Assembly (NCBI GenBank): GCA_031979385.1
Contig: DALZEF010000003.1
Span: 1-64,000, forward strand
Length of the DNA: 64,000 bases
Origin: Timonella sp031979385
Lineage (GTDB): Bacteria; Actinomycetota; Actinomycetes; Actinomycetales; Cellulomonadaceae
Reading direction: 5' to 3'
The notes below the pieces were generated by a model. That model did not search any database. It saw nothing but the letters and a program-made list of their open reading frames with translations, and was not told the origin of the DNA. Below, piece after piece: positions 44,121 to 53,237 of the stretch (positions are counted from its first letter, which is position 1; each line of letters begins with the position of its first letter). A program made the translations under genes and the position numbers.

Positions 44121-44768
44121 CTACACCTGCGGTTTCTGAGCAACCTCAAAACCAAGGATTCCCCCGGCAGTGTGTGGCTCGCAGTCAAACGCCCAGTAGG
44201 CGATCAAGTTCTCGGTGCTTGTGAGCGAGCGGATGTCGGCCTTGTCGATGTACAGTGTGCCGTTCAGGTGATCAGTCTCATGCTGCGCGATACGGGCGGG
44301 CCAACCGGTCAAAACCTCGTCGAACGGCTCGCCGTGCTCATCAATTCCGGTGAATCGGACAGTTCGATATCGGGCAACCACAGCCTGGTATCCATTGACG
44401 CTGAGACAGCCCTCAAAGTAGCTGACCTTCTCATCTCCAACAGGCTCATAACGGGGGTTGATGACCACACGATACTCGAACGGAACTCGCTCACGAGTGT
44501 CTTCGGGGTCGTCGGTTCCAGGGTCCCACATCACGGCGATGGCGAGTGGAACGTTCACCTGCGGGGCCGCAACACCCACTCCGGGTGCGTCCAACATGGT
44601 CAGGTGCATCGCGTGCAGCAAGTCTGGCAACAGATCACCGAGTTGTCCGTCATACTGCTGTGTTCCGACTCGAAGCACCGGATCGCCAGCTTGGATAAGC
44701 GGGAGAACCCCCTCGGGATTCTGGTCGAGCAGAGTCTGGACGTGCGCGCGAAGTTCCGTGTTTTCCAC
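44121..44768 (-). CDS. def: peptide deformylase
   Basis: 215 residues with all three metal motifs: GVGVAAPQVNVPLAIAV, YFEGCLSVNGYQAVVARYRT and IAQHETDHLNGTLYIDK (EGCLS and HExDH: Cys and two His bind iron). Removes formyl groups from new proteins. N-terminal ~20 residues longer than E. coli Def, common in actinobacteria. Confidence 0.96.
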   Translation of the reverse strand: MENTELRAHVQTLLDQNPEGVLPLIQAGDPVLRVGTQQYDGQLGDLLPDLLHAMHLTMLDAPGVGVAAPQVNVPLAIAVMWDPGTDDPEDTRERVPFEYRVVINPRYEPVGDEKVSYFEGCLSVNGYQAVVARYRTVRFTGIDEHGEPFDEVLTGWPARIAQHETDHLNGTLYIDKADIRSLTSTENLIAYWAFDCEPHTAGGILGFEVAQKPQV

Positions 44769-44883
44769 ACATCAATGTTCCCACAGTGAACAAAACTTCG
44801 ACCCAGATTCATCCCCACGCGGAAGCATTCACGCGAACTCTCTACAGGTCCGCCATGTCTTACCCGTGCACCGCAACGCAGAA

Positions 44884-44936
44884 ACGGGCCTGCCCCACGG
44901 TTCGGATGCTCAGTTGAGCACGTGGGGCAGGCCCGT
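44884..44936. terminator. large hairpin behind glmM
   Basis: Arms ACGGGCCTGCCCCACG / CGTGGGGCAGGCCCGT (16 bases, perfect) around 21 bases, 65 bases after the glmM stop on the minus strand. Confidence 0.6.
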
Positions 44937-45001
44937 AGCCTTGCACGACGCGGCCAGGGTGCCATGACTCGCGCGAGTGATGGATGATCACCCGATAGTA
45001 A

Positions 45002-46348
45002 CTAGAGCGCTAGTTCCTCCTGCACGACAGCAGCCAATTTCTGGCACACCTCGTCGGCCTGTTCCTGCGTTGCCGCCTCTACCATCACACGCACGAGCGG
45101 CTCTGTGCCCGATGCGCGCAGTAGCACTCGTCCGGTCTCGCCTAAGTATGTTTCCGCTTGGCGTACAGCGTCCTGGACGACTTCGTTGGTGGGAGCCTTG
45201 GTCTTGTCCACGTTCCTCACGTTGATCATGGTCTGCGGCAGTGATTCGATGTCTGAAACGAGTTCCGACATCTTGACTCGACGTTCCGCCAACCGCGAGA
45301 GCAACTGGAGCGCCGTGAGCACACCGTCGCCTGTGGTCGAGTAATCGGTCAACAGCACATGGCCGGACTGCTCGCCACCGACGGAGAAACCGCCACGACG
45401 CATCTCCTCGAGCACATAGCGATCGCCCACTGCCGTCTCCACGGTATTGATGCGGCGGGCATTCATCGCAAGTTTGAGGCCCAAGTTAGACATGACCGTG
45501 GTCACGAGCGTGTTGTTGCGCAGTTTCCCATACTCGGCCTGTGCAATGGCGAGCACGCCCATGATCTTGTCGCCGTCGACAACGATGCCTTCCTCGTCCG
45601 AGGCGATGCACCGGTCGGCATCCCCATCAAACGAGACTCCTGCGTGAGCCATGTGGCCGACCGTCGCAGCGGCCATACGGCGCGGTGCCGTGGCGCCATA
45701 TTCGTCATTGATGTTGAGGCCATCCGGCTGTGCACCGATCACGATGACCTCAGCGCCAGCTCGGCGTAGCGCCTCGGGACCAACAGTCGAGGCAGCACCG
45801 TGAGCACAGTCCACGACCACGCGTAGCCCCTCAAGCGAATACTGCACTGAGTTCACAAGGTGGTCAACATACTTGTTGACGGCGTCTAGGTCTGTGGAGA
45901 TACGGCCAACCTCAGGACCGATCGGTCGTGCCCAGTCCTCGCCCATGTGCGCGGCGATTTGATCCTCAACGTCATCCTCAAGCTTGTACCCATGCCGGTC
46001 AAAGAACTTGATGCCGTTGTCCTGCATGGGATTGTGCGATGCGGAGAGCATGACACCCAAATCTGCGCCCAGCTCACCAGTCAGGTATGCAACGGCTGGC
46101 GTTGGCAGAACCCCCACGTCGATGACATCCACTCCAGCGGAAGCAAGTCCAGCACTAACAGCAGCAGATAGGAATTCACCCGAAGCTCGCGGGTCACGCC
46201 CAACGATCGCGCGCGGACGTGCACCACTGAACTCCCCGCGAAGTGCCAGCACGTGTGCTGCACCAACCGCGAGATCAAGCGCAAGCTCAGCGGTGACATC
46301 GCGGTTTGCAAGGCCGCGCACACCATCGGTGCCGAAGAGACGGGTCAT
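45002..46348 (-). CDS. glmM: phosphoglucosamine mutase
   Basis: 448 residues: RLFGTDGVRGLANRDVTAEL, the phosphoserine loop VMLSASHNPMQDNGIKFFDR, the metal loop VSFDGDADRCIASDEEG, and the phosphate-binding end LLRASGTEPLVRVMVEA. Converts glucosamine-6-phosphate to glucosamine-1-phosphate after GlmS. Downstream of rplM-rpsI, a usual actinobacterial order, but separated from it by a terminator hairpin. Confidence 0.97.
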   Translation of the reverse strand: MTRLFGTDGVRGLANRDVTAELALDLAVGAAHVLALRGEFSGARPRAIVGRDPRASGEFLSAAVSAGLASAGVDVIDVGVLPTPAVAYLTGELGADLGVMLSASHNPMQDNGIKFFDRHGYKLEDDVEDQIAAHMGEDWARPIGPEVGRISTDLDAVNKYVDHLVNSVQYSLEGLRVVVDCAHGAASTVGPEALRRAGAEVIVIGAQPDGLNINDEYGATAPRRMAAATVGHMAHAGVSFDGDADRCIASDEEGIVVDGDKIMGVLAIAQAEYGKLRNNTLVTTVMSNLGLKLAMNARRINTVETAVGDRYVLEEMRRGGFSVGGEQSGHVLLTDYSTTGDGVLTALQLLSRLAERRVKMSELVSDIESLPQTMINVRNVDKTKAPTNEVVQDAVRQAETYLGETGRVLLRASGTEPLVRVMVEAATQEQADEVCQKLAAVVQEELAL

Positions 46349-46392
46349 GAGACTCCTATTAGTAAGGTTAGTTGCCTAACTGTCTTGGACAG

Positions 46393-46430
46393 CGAAAGGC
46401 TCCGATGGCGATTGCCATCGGAGCCTTTCG
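46393..46430 (-). terminator. terminator of rplM-rpsI
   Basis: Perfect stem CGAAAGGCTCCGATGGC / GCCATCGGAGCCTTTCG with a 4-base loop, 15 bases behind rpsI. Confidence 0.85.
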
Positions 46431-46444
46431 TGAAGGGCTGTATA

Positions 46445-46933
46445 TCAGCGCTTCGAGAACTGCGAAGCCTTGCGTGCCTTCTTCAGACCAGCCTTCTTAC
46501 GCTCAACGACACGTGGGTCGCGGGTAAGGAAGCCAGCCTTCTTGAGAGCTGCACGGTTTGCATCGCGGTCGATCTCGTTCAGTGCACGTGCGATTCCGAG
46601 ACGGAGCGCACCTGCCTGACCGGACGAGCCTCCACCGTTGATACGAGCGACGACGTCGAAGCGACCTTCAACGTCAACGGTCTTGAACGGGGAGTTCACG
46701 AGCTGCTGGTGAACCTTGTTTGGGAAGTAGTTCTCGAGGGTACGACCGTTGATCTTCCACTGGCCGGTGCCAGGGACGAGGCGTACTCGCGCGATTGCTT
46801 CCTTGCGGCGTCCAAGTCCTTGACCTGGAGCGGTGATGCTCTGTCCACGGCCGGTCTGGGCTGCGGTTTCAGAGGTGTAGTTGCTGGGGATTTCTTCTTC
46901 CAGCACGTCAATGTCGACGGTGGTCTCGGCCAC
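46445..46933 (-). CDS. rpsI: ribosomal protein uS9
   Basis: 162 residues. The conserved part begins at GLGRRKEAIARVRLVPGTGQ and ends with the tRNA-contacting tail KKARKASQFSKR. About 40 acidic N-terminal residues precede it, as in other actinobacterial S9. 43 bases after rplM. Confidence 0.97.
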   Translation of the reverse strand: MAETTVDIDVLEEEIPSNYTSETAAQTGRGQSITAPGQGLGRRKEAIARVRLVPGTGQWKINGRTLENYFPNKVHQQLVNSPFKTVDVEGRFDVVARINGGGSSGQAGALRLGIARALNEIDRDANRAALKKAGFLTRDPRVVERKKAGLKKARKASQFSKR

Positions 46934-46976
46934 TGGTGTGTCCTCGCGTCCTGTTGTATCTCAGTAGTCCGAAGAC

Positions 46977-47420
46977 TTACTGAGCAATCTGGGTGATCTC
47001 GAACGTCTTCGGCTGCTGTGCAGCGTGTGGGTGCTCAGAGCCACGGTAAACCTTGAGCTTGCCCAGCTGTGCTGCGCCGAGTTTGGTCTTAGGGAGCATG
47101 CCCTTAACAGCCTTCAGGACTGCACGCTCTGGGTTCTTCTCAAGAAGTTCAGAGTATGGAGTCGCAGTCAGACCGCCTGGGTAGCCAGAGTGGCGGTATG
47201 CCTTCTTCTGCTCCAGCTTGTTCCCACTGAGTGCAACCTTCTCAGCGTTAATGACGATGACGAAGTCGCCACCGTCCACGTGAGGAGCAAAGGTGGCCTT
47301 GTGCTTACCACGGAGCAACTGAGCAACGTGGCTTGCGAGGCGTCCAAGAACAACATCGGTTGCGTCAATGACGTACCAGTCCTGTTGGATGTCGCCTGGC
47401 TTCGGGGTGTACGTACGCAC
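46977..47420 (-). CDS. rplM: ribosomal protein uL13
   Basis: 147 residues from GTG 47420 (MRTYTPKPGDIQQDWYVIDA), with AAAAGG eight bases upstream; the frame is open 16 codons more but actinobacterial L13 starts at this RTYTPK. Contains VLGRLASHVAQLLRGKHKAT and YRHSGYPGGL. Confidence 0.97.
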   Translation of the reverse strand: MRTYTPKPGDIQQDWYVIDATDVVLGRLASHVAQLLRGKHKATFAPHVDGGDFVIVINAEKVALSGNKLEQKKAYRHSGYPGGLTATPYSELLEKNPERAVLKAVKGMLPKTKLGAAQLGKLKVYRGSEHPHAAQQPKTFEITQIAQ

Positions 47421-47977
47421 GTTCGTAGCCTTTTCGTATTCGATTCGTCTCTGGTGCTTTGTCAGCACGCAGAAAGGTCAGCGAGCTCTTCTTGAACCAG
47501 GCGAGTGGGCGCACCGGCTAAGTACGAGCATCTTGAGTGTTTGTGTGTCGTCGAAGCTGCATGGAACCAACGCGGTTCCACACATGTTTAACGCTCCTGA
47601 GTAATCCACAGGTTGAAGCACGACAGGATCTGAGGTGCGCGGCATGTTACCTGCTGCGCTTACCTGAAAATCTACTGTCGATCCTTGCGGTACCCACGTG
47701 AGCGGCGGCTAGCGATTCCGTGTCTCTGGGGAGTTTCCCGCAGTACCTGACGCGGGCTCGTGGTGCTCTCGCACCGCCTGCGCCCTGCTGGGCAACTCGC
47801 TCTCAGAGCGGTCGTCGCTGCACGCACTGTTCCGTGAGTTATCACTACGGCATACAACAATCAGCGTCTAGTGTATCGCAGGTTTTTAAGTTTCCGAGTT
47901 AGATATGGGTCACTTTCCATGTGACGGTGCTATCAGCGCCCGTACACAAGCCATCAAAGAACCCCAAGATACGGATT
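47421..47977. promoter_or_regulatory. 557-base gap upstream of rplM
   Basis: No supported gene on either strand. It must carry the rplM-rpsI promoter and probably a long leader. A short inverted repeat TGGAACC / GGTTCCA lies at about 47561-47580. I could not match it to RNase P RNA, tmRNA or SRP RNA. Confidence 0.4.
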
Positions 47978-48874
47978 TCAGACCGTTGCAAGACGCTCCA
48001 CACAGTCTGGGCACACCTGGGTACGAGCCACTTCCACGCAGTTCTCGCAGTACAGGCGCAGTACCTTGCAACCAGGGTCGGCGCAGTTGTGGAAGTCGGA
48101 GGTTGCTGCCTGGCACTGCGAACATTCGCCAAGTGTGGTGGTTTCCTCGTCAAAGTTCACGACCATGCGCTTGTCAAAGACATACAGCGGCCCATCCCAC
48201 AGTCCCTTGGAACCGAACTGCTCGCCATAGCGCACGATTCCGCCCTCAATCTGGTAGACGTCCTCGAATCCACGGTTCTTCATCAAGACCGACAAGATCT
48301 CGCAGCGGATTCCACCGGTGCAGTACGAGATGATCTTCTTGTTCTTAATGTCGTCGTACTTACCTGATTCAAGGTCCTGGATGAACCCGTGCGTGGTCTG
48401 CACGTCCGGCACGATCGCATCTTTGAAGCGCCCAATCTGAGCCTCAAACGCGTTACGTCCATCGAAGAACACGACATCGTCGCCGTATTCCTCAACGAGT
48501 TTGTTAACTTCCTCTGGCTTAAGGTGCGTGCCACCTCCGACCACACCGTGCTTATCCACCTTAAGCTCATCCGGTGCGCCAAACGCCACGAGCTCAGGGC
48601 GTTCCTTAACCGATAGGCGCGGGAAGTCCTCACCCATGCCGTCTGACCACTTCACATCCATCTTGCCGAAGCCCGGGTACTGCTTGGTCGCCTTCACGTA
48701 GCGCTTGAGGTCCTCAACGGTTCCGCCGAGCGTCGCGTTGATTCCATGGGGGGACACGATGACGCGGCCCTTCAGGTTCCACTGCTCACCGAGCGCGCGC
48801 TGCCACAACTTCACCGCAGTCGGGTCGGCAACCGGGGCGAAGGCATAGAAAAGAATGATCTTGTTAACGGCCAT
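47978..48874 (-). CDS. trhO: tRNA uridine(34) 5-hydroxylase TrhO (rhodanese-like)
   Basis: 298 residues: N-terminal ferredoxin-like part (IILFYAFAPVADPTAVKLWQ, VSPHGINATLGGTVEDL), rhodanese domain with VFFDGRNAFEAQIGRFKDAI and the active loop IISYCTGGIRCEILSVLMKN, and a C-terminal Cys cluster (CSQC, CADPGCK, CENC, CPDC) that probably binds zinc. TrhO hydroxylates wobble uridine of tRNA in an oxygen-dependent way. Confidence 0.94.
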   Translation of the reverse strand: MAVNKIILFYAFAPVADPTAVKLWQRALGEQWNLKGRVIVSPHGINATLGGTVEDLKRYVKATKQYPGFGKMDVKWSDGMGEDFPRLSVKERPELVAFGAPDELKVDKHGVVGGGTHLKPEEVNKLVEEYGDDVVFFDGRNAFEAQIGRFKDAIVPDVQTTHGFIQDLESGKYDDIKNKKIISYCTGGIRCEILSVLMKNRGFEDVYQIEGGIVRYGEQFGSKGLWDGPLYVFDKRMVVNFDEETTTLGECSQCQAATSDFHNCADPGCKVLRLYCENCVEVARTQVCPDCVERLATV

Positions 48875-48998
48875 ATCTCTAGGATAAGAGGTGCACCGGG
48901 CTTTGAAACCCGGCTTTCATCACATCACGGCTGTGATCTTCTCCCCTGCCACCGCGAGTGGGGAAAGTTCCGCTCGCGCTTACTCCTACCCCGCCTCA

Positions 48999-49059
48999 TG
49001 TGAGAGTCCTCAAAACAACACTCTCACTATGTGCGAGCGAAGATCCATCTACTCTCACG
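48999..49059. repeat. 59-bp type palindromic element, degenerate copy
   Basis: TGTGAGAGT...CACTCTCAC...GCGAG...AGATC...ACTCTCACG aligns along its length with the element at 9487-9545. Lies upstream of trhO, downstream of truA. Confidence 0.5.
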
Positions 49060-49095
49060 TGGGAGTCTGCGGTACAAGTCCGCTGCGACAGGCCA

Positions 49096-49106
49096 TTGCC
49101 GACGAG
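49096..49106 (+). repeat. dispersed motif copy TTGCCGACGAG
   Basis: CCATTGCCGACGAG, followed by a CGGC-rich stretch like that after the copy at 54935. Confidence 0.5.
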
Positions 49107-49174
49107 ACGGCGGCTGCCTGCGCCACACACCCTCCAGTTCAAACTGGCTCATCTACTCACTCCAGCCAACAAGC

Positions 49175-49241
49175 CGATGGGTTGTTTTTCGTCCGATGTC
49201 CCAGAAATTTTCTGGGGCATCGGACGAAAAATGGCCCAGCG
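49175..49241. repeat. 67-bp palindromic intergenic element, copy 3
   Basis: Ends CGATGGG / CCCAGCG with an inner stem TTTTTCGTCCGATG.CCCAGA / TCTGGG.CATCGGACGAAAAA. Aligns with copy 2 (TGGGT.GTTTTT.GTCCG) at the same spacing, while the arms differ in matching ways. Confidence 0.75.
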
Positions 49242-49409
49242 ACTTCCCGCTCAAGGCAACCAGAACATGTCTACGTACTGAATCGTCGTCAAGCAGGCAA
49301 CACACCAACGCAACCCACCTAGACGTCCCAACCCAAGTTCGTCCCGCGCCGGGCACTCCACCAAGCAGGACTAGGAAGCTGCAGACACACGCGCAAACAA
49401 TCCAACAGT

Positions 49410-49468
49410 TTGAGAGTGACCGATTCTGTACTCTCAGTGACTGAGAGTACAGAATCGGTCACTCTCAA
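49410..49468. repeat. 59-bp perfect palindrome (type copy)
   Basis: 28-base arms, fully complementary (left arm starts TTGAGAGTGACCGATTCTGT), 3-base loop TGA. Same ends and same length as 9487-9545. It lies 16 bases after the truA stop. Confidence 0.8.
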
Positions 49469-49483
49469 CGAGGACGGGTGTTG

Positions 49484-50389
49484 CTAAGTGGCCCAAGGAG
49501 GCTGCGGCAGCCGCACCTCCTGAGCCTCTTCATCCATACGCCGTGCTCGAATCGCATCGGCGCGAGCCGCAAGTTCATCATCCGGCGGATACTCAACGTG
49601 CTCAAGAGTCAGTCCGTTCGGTGCGACAACCGCCGAGGAGTTCACTCGCGACTTCGAGGCCAAAGCCCGCGCAGGCCAGTCAACCCCCTTCAAACCTTGC
49701 CCCACGTCGATACTCGCGCCGACGAGAGCCCGCACCATGTTGTGGCAAAAAGCATCCGCGGTTATCCGTGCACACACCAGCCCCGCATCTGGGCCCTCAG
49801 CCACCCGAGTCCACGTGAACTCCTTCAGTTCCCTGATCGTCGAGGCACCAGGACGAGGCTTACAGAACGCCGCAAAATCACGTAACCCCACCAGTGGAGC
49901 TACAGCCTCCTGCATCCGCTCCACATCAAGCGGATACCGCTGCCAGTACACGTAATCCGCGGTCAATGGGTCGCGCAACGAAATTGAATCAGCAATCCGG
50001 TAGGTGTACCGGCGATAGAGCGCACTGAACCGGGCGTCGAAGCCCTCCGGTGCAGCTACAGCCGTATAGACCACGATGTCGCGGGGCAAAATCGCATTCA
50101 GTTTGTGGATCAGCGCCTCCCCCGGTGTTCGATCTGAACGCCCAGGGAATCCAGCCCACCGCTCCTTCGGTACATCCACGTGGACCACCTGACCCCGGGC
50201 ATGAACTCCAGCATCGGTACGCCCCGCAACCGTCACCCGGCACGGCACGCGCGCAAGCCGTTCGAGTGCTTCCTCAAGCAGTCCTTGAACGCTGCGTAGC
50301 CCGGGCTGCGTGGCCCAACCAACAAAGTCTGTTCCGTTGTATGCGAGGTCAATGCGGATCCGAATCACCCAAACATTCTCTCGCATCAT
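49484..50389 (-). CDS. truA: tRNA pseudouridine(38-40) synthase
   Basis: 301 residues: IRIDLAYNGTDFVGWATQPG, the catalytic Asp in VAGRTDAGVHARGQVVHVDV, RYTYRI and AFCHNMVRALVGASIDVGQG. Modifies uridines 38-40 in anticodon arms. Usually follows rplQ; here the ROK kinase gene and rplQ lie on its right, so the link is broken by an inserted opposite-strand gene. Confidence 0.96.
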   Translation of the reverse strand: MMRENVWVIRIRIDLAYNGTDFVGWATQPGLRSVQGLLEEALERLARVPCRVTVAGRTDAGVHARGQVVHVDVPKERWAGFPGRSDRTPGEALIHKLNAILPRDIVVYTAVAAPEGFDARFSALYRRYTYRIADSISLRDPLTADYVYWQRYPLDVERMQEAVAPLVGLRDFAAFCKPRPGASTIRELKEFTWTRVAEGPDAGLVCARITADAFCHNMVRALVGASIDVGQGLKGVDWPARALASKSRVNSSAVVAPNGLTLEHVEYPPDDELAARADAIRARRMDEEAQEVRLPQPPWAT

Positions 50390-50425
50390 GGCAGGTGACC
50401 CACAACCTGTTCCTAGAATGGAGTA

Positions 50426-51247
50426 ATGTCGAATACCGCCTCCACCCCCTTCGCCAGAAACAGAGCAGCAGAGACGGCTCCCCTAGGACCGCTCACACTC
50501 GCCGTTGACTGCGGCGGAGGCTCCATCAAATCAGCCGTATGCGCGGTCGATGGAACGCTCGTCAGCGCCGTGCATCGGGTACCGGTCACCTATCCGTTCC
50601 CGGTCATCCAGTGGCTAGATGTAGTGGGTTCACTCCTCGATCAAGCGAATGCTGCGGGATTCGCCATTGCTCGCCTGTCAGTCGGACTGCCAGGGATGAT
50701 CCGAGGTGGCGTCGTTGTATACACACCGCATTACATTCGTTCCGCAGGGCCTCACACGCCCGTTGATCCCAGTATCGCCGGCCAGTGGAACGGCCTGCGT
50801 GCCGCCCCACGGCTCAAAGAACGCTTCGGAGTGCCCGCCATCGTGGTCAACGACTCCGAAATGCACGGAGCCGCACTCATCACCGGGAGTGGACTCGAGG
50901 TAACACTGACCTTCGGCACCGGCCTCGGCAGTTCCCACTTCCTTAACGGGCAACTGCAGGCGCACCTCGAACTCTCACACGCACAGTTCATCGAAGGCAC
51001 GACCTACGACCAGTACATCGGCGAACACGTCCGGCTTCAGATCGGCGACGACGCGTGGAGTTCCCGAGTGGTTGAGGTGGTCCGTGCCCTGTACCCCGTT
51101 TTCCGTTGGGATGCCGTGTTTGTCGGCGGCGGCAATGCCCATAACCTCACGCCGCATGCTCTAGAGACCCTCACTCAGTTCGGCCCCTCCGTGCGGGTCG
51201 TAGCCAACCGGGTCGCGCTCTCAGGCGCTGCCAAGCTGTGGGACTGA
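50426..51247 (+). CDS. ROK-family kinase, polyphosphate-glucokinase-like
   Basis: 273 residues: LTLAVDCGGGSIKSAVCAVD (phosphate 1 loop), LSVGLPGMIRGGVVVYTPHY, VVNDSEMHGAAL, VTLTFGTGLGSSHFLNGQLQ then ELSHAQF, and DAVFVGGGNAHNL. The LTFGTGLGS...HLELSH segment is that of actinobacterial polyphosphate/ATP glucokinases. However, the ROK Cys-rich zinc motif is absent, and the protein may instead act as a non-canonical member. It is divergent from truA and convergent with rplQ. Confidence 0.82.
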   Translation: MSNTASTPFARNRAAETAPLGPLTLAVDCGGGSIKSAVCAVDGTLVSAVHRVPVTYPFPVIQWLDVVGSLLDQANAAGFAIARLSVGLPGMIRGGVVVYTPHYIRSAGPHTPVDPSIAGQWNGLRAAPRLKERFGVPAIVVNDSEMHGAALITGSGLEVTLTFGTGLGSSHFLNGQLQAHLELSHAQFIEGTTYDQYIGEHVRLQIGDDAWSSRVVEVVRALYPVFRWDAVFVGGGNAHNLTPHALETLTQFGPSVRVVANRVALSGAAKLWD

Positions 51248-51290
51248 CCTTTCTCGCCCCATCAGGTACGCCAACGTCAGCTTCATAAGT

Positions 51291-51356
51291 CGATGGGGTC
51301 AAAAGTGTCAGAACACCCCTAAACAAACAACGTACCGGACACTTCTAGCCCCATCG
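51291..51356. repeat. 66-bp palindromic intergenic element, copy 4
   Basis: Ends CGATGGGG / CCCCATCG, inner stem AAAGTGTC / GACACTT. Best aligned to copy 1 as reverse complement. Between convergent ROK kinase and rplQ. Confidence 0.65.
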
Positions 51357-51410
51357 AAGCCGCAGAGGCCCTGCCCCAGGCCTTGCCAAACCCTGAAGCT
51401 GCGCCACAAG

Positions 51411-51448
51411 ACTGAAGGCCCCGAACCATACGGTTCGGGGCCTTCAGT
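51411..51448 (-). terminator. terminator of the rpoA-rplQ operon
   Basis: Perfect stem ACTGAAGGCCCCGAACC / GGTTCGGGGCCTTCAGT with a 4-base loop, 20 bases behind rplQ. Confidence 0.85.
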
Positions 51449-51468
51449 GAAGAACAGCAAGACTGGAC

Positions 51469-51996
51469 TCAGTCTTCCTTGGTCTCCTCAGCCTCAACTG
51501 CTGGGGTCTCCTCAACTGGAGCCTCAACAGCAGCTTCCTCTGCCTTGGCAGCCTTCTCAGCAGCCTTGGTTGCTTCCTTGACCACTGCCTGCTTTGGCGA
51601 AACTGGTTCCATCACGAGCTCGATAACTGCGAGAGGAGCGTTGTCGCCCTTGCGGTTACCAACCTTGGTGATGCGGGTGTAGCCACCGTTACGCTCAGCC
51701 ATGGCTGGAGCGATCTCGGTGAACAGACGGTGCACGATGGTCTTCGCGTCACCCTCAGCGTCACGAACGTGAACGGTCTTGTTACGAATAACCTTCGAAA
51801 CCTGACGGCGGTTGTGGATGTCTCCACGCTTCGCCTTGGTGATGAGGCTTTCAGCGAGTGGCTGAAGGCGCTTCGCCTTGGTCACGGTGGTGGTGATGCG
51901 GCCGTGCTCGAACAGGCTCGAAGCAAGGTTCGCGAGGATCAGACGCTCGTGAGCCGGGCTTCCACCGAGCCGTGCGCCCTTGGTAGGGGTAGGCAT
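51469..51996 (-). CDS. rplQ: ribosomal protein bL17
   Basis: 175 residues: MPTPTKGARLGGSPAHERLI LANLASSLFEHGRI, LITKAKRGDIHNRRQV, and the L17 core to about residue 120. The last 45 residues form an Ala/Glu-rich acidic tail (EAAVEAPVEETPAVEAEETK), common in actinobacteria. Confidence 0.97.
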   Translation of the reverse strand: MPTPTKGARLGGSPAHERLILANLASSLFEHGRITTTVTKAKRLQPLAESLITKAKRGDIHNRRQVSKVIRNKTVHVRDAEGDAKTIVHRLFTEIAPAMAERNGGYTRITKVGNRKGDNAPLAVIELVMEPVSPKQAVVKEATKAAEKAAKAEEAAVEAPVEETPAVEAEETKED

Positions 51997-52060
51997 TGTA
52001 GTTGCTCCTTGAGATTGTTACGACGACCGAGCCTAAGCCCGATCAGCCGAAGAAGTTCTG

Positions 52061-53056
52061 TCAGTACTGCTCGTCTTCGTCGTCGAAGTAGTTCGCCGAC
52101 TGAGTTGGATCGAAGTCGAGTGGGGAGTCCTTAAGGGACAGGCCGAGCTCAGCGAGCTTGTCCTTGACCTCGTTGATGGACTTCGCACCGAAGTTACGAA
52201 TATCGAGCAGGTCTGCCTCCGAGCGAGCGACAAGTTCACCGACCTGGTGAATGCCCTCACGCTTAAGGCAGTTGTACGAACGGATCGTCAGCTGGAGGTC
52301 CTCGATTGGGAGTGCCAGGTCCGCCGCAAGAGCAGCGTCCGTTGGCGAAGGACCGATCTCAATACCCTCTGCTTCTACGTTGAGCTCGCGTGCAAGACCG
52401 AAGAGCTCAACCAGAGTCTTACCGGCGGACGCGAGAGCGTCACGTGGTGCAATGGCTGGCTTGGTCTCAACGTCGACGATGAGCTTGTCAAAGTCGGTGC
52501 GCTGCTCGACACGCGTTGCCTCGACCTTGTAGGTAACCTTGAGGACTGGCGAGTAGATCGAGTCAACCGGAATACGGCCGATCTCTGCTTCGAAGGACTT
52601 GTTCTGGTGAGCGGAGACGTATCCACGTCCACGCTCAACAGTGAGTTCGATTTCCAGCTTGCCCTTTTCATTAAGGGTCGCAATGTGAAGGTCAGTGTTG
52701 TGAACCTCTACACCCGCTGGTGGAACGATGTCCGCCGCGGTAACGACGCCCGCTCCCTGCTTACGCAGGTACATCACTACTGGCTCGTCGTTCTCCGAGG
52801 AGAGGACAAGGTTCTTGATGTTCAGGATGATCTCGGTGACGTCTTCCTTGACACCCGGAACGGTGGTGAACTCGTGGAGCACTCCATCGATACGGATTGA
52901 GGTGACGGCTGCACCTGGGATCGAGGACAGCAGGGTACGACGCAGCGAGTTACCGAGCGTGTAGCCGAAGCCTGGCTCGAGTGGCTCGATGGTGAACCTG
53001 GAGCGGTTCTCGGAGATTACCTCTTCAGAGAGGGCTGGGCGCTGTGCAATGAGCAC
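52061..53056 (-). CDS. rpoA: RNA polymerase alpha subunit
   Basis: 331 residues from GTG 53056 (MLIAQRPALSEEVISENRSR), with GAAAGGA upstream; a longer frame to 53116 has no family support. NTD: FGYTLGNSLRRTLLSSIPGA; CTD: PIEDLQLTIRSYNCLKREGI then LLDIRNFGAKSINEVKDKLA. Ends acidic (YFDDEDEQY). rpsD, often just upstream, is absent; the upstream gene is rpsK. Confidence 0.97.
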   Translation of the reverse strand: MLIAQRPALSEEVISENRSRFTIEPLEPGFGYTLGNSLRRTLLSSIPGAAVTSIRIDGVLHEFTTVPGVKEDVTEIILNIKNLVLSSENDEPVVMYLRKQGAGVVTAADIVPPAGVEVHNTDLHIATLNEKGKLEIELTVERGRGYVSAHQNKSFEAEIGRIPVDSIYSPVLKVTYKVEATRVEQRTDFDKLIVDVETKPAIAPRDALASAGKTLVELFGLARELNVEAEGIEIGPSPTDAALAADLALPIEDLQLTIRSYNCLKREGIHQVGELVARSEADLLDIRNFGAKSINEVKDKLAELGLSLKDSPLDFDPTQSANYFDDEDEQY

Positions 53057-53237
53057 TTCGTGGTTTCCTTTCGAAATGCGTCCGCTATATGACGCATACC
53101 AAGTTGGCGGTGGCACCGCCTATGTCAACCTGACTGGTTCACTCGCTTTACGAGCGAACCGGCGGCTGGGGGCTAGAACTAACTACCCAGCGCACCCGAT
53201 TCGAAAGTAAAGACAAAGGCGAACGATTGTTACGAAA

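Noticed and set aside
47709..47720. CGGAATCGCTAG on the minus strand resembles a conserved 16S rRNA segment
   Set aside because: Only 12 bases match and the flanks do not; no rRNA fragment.
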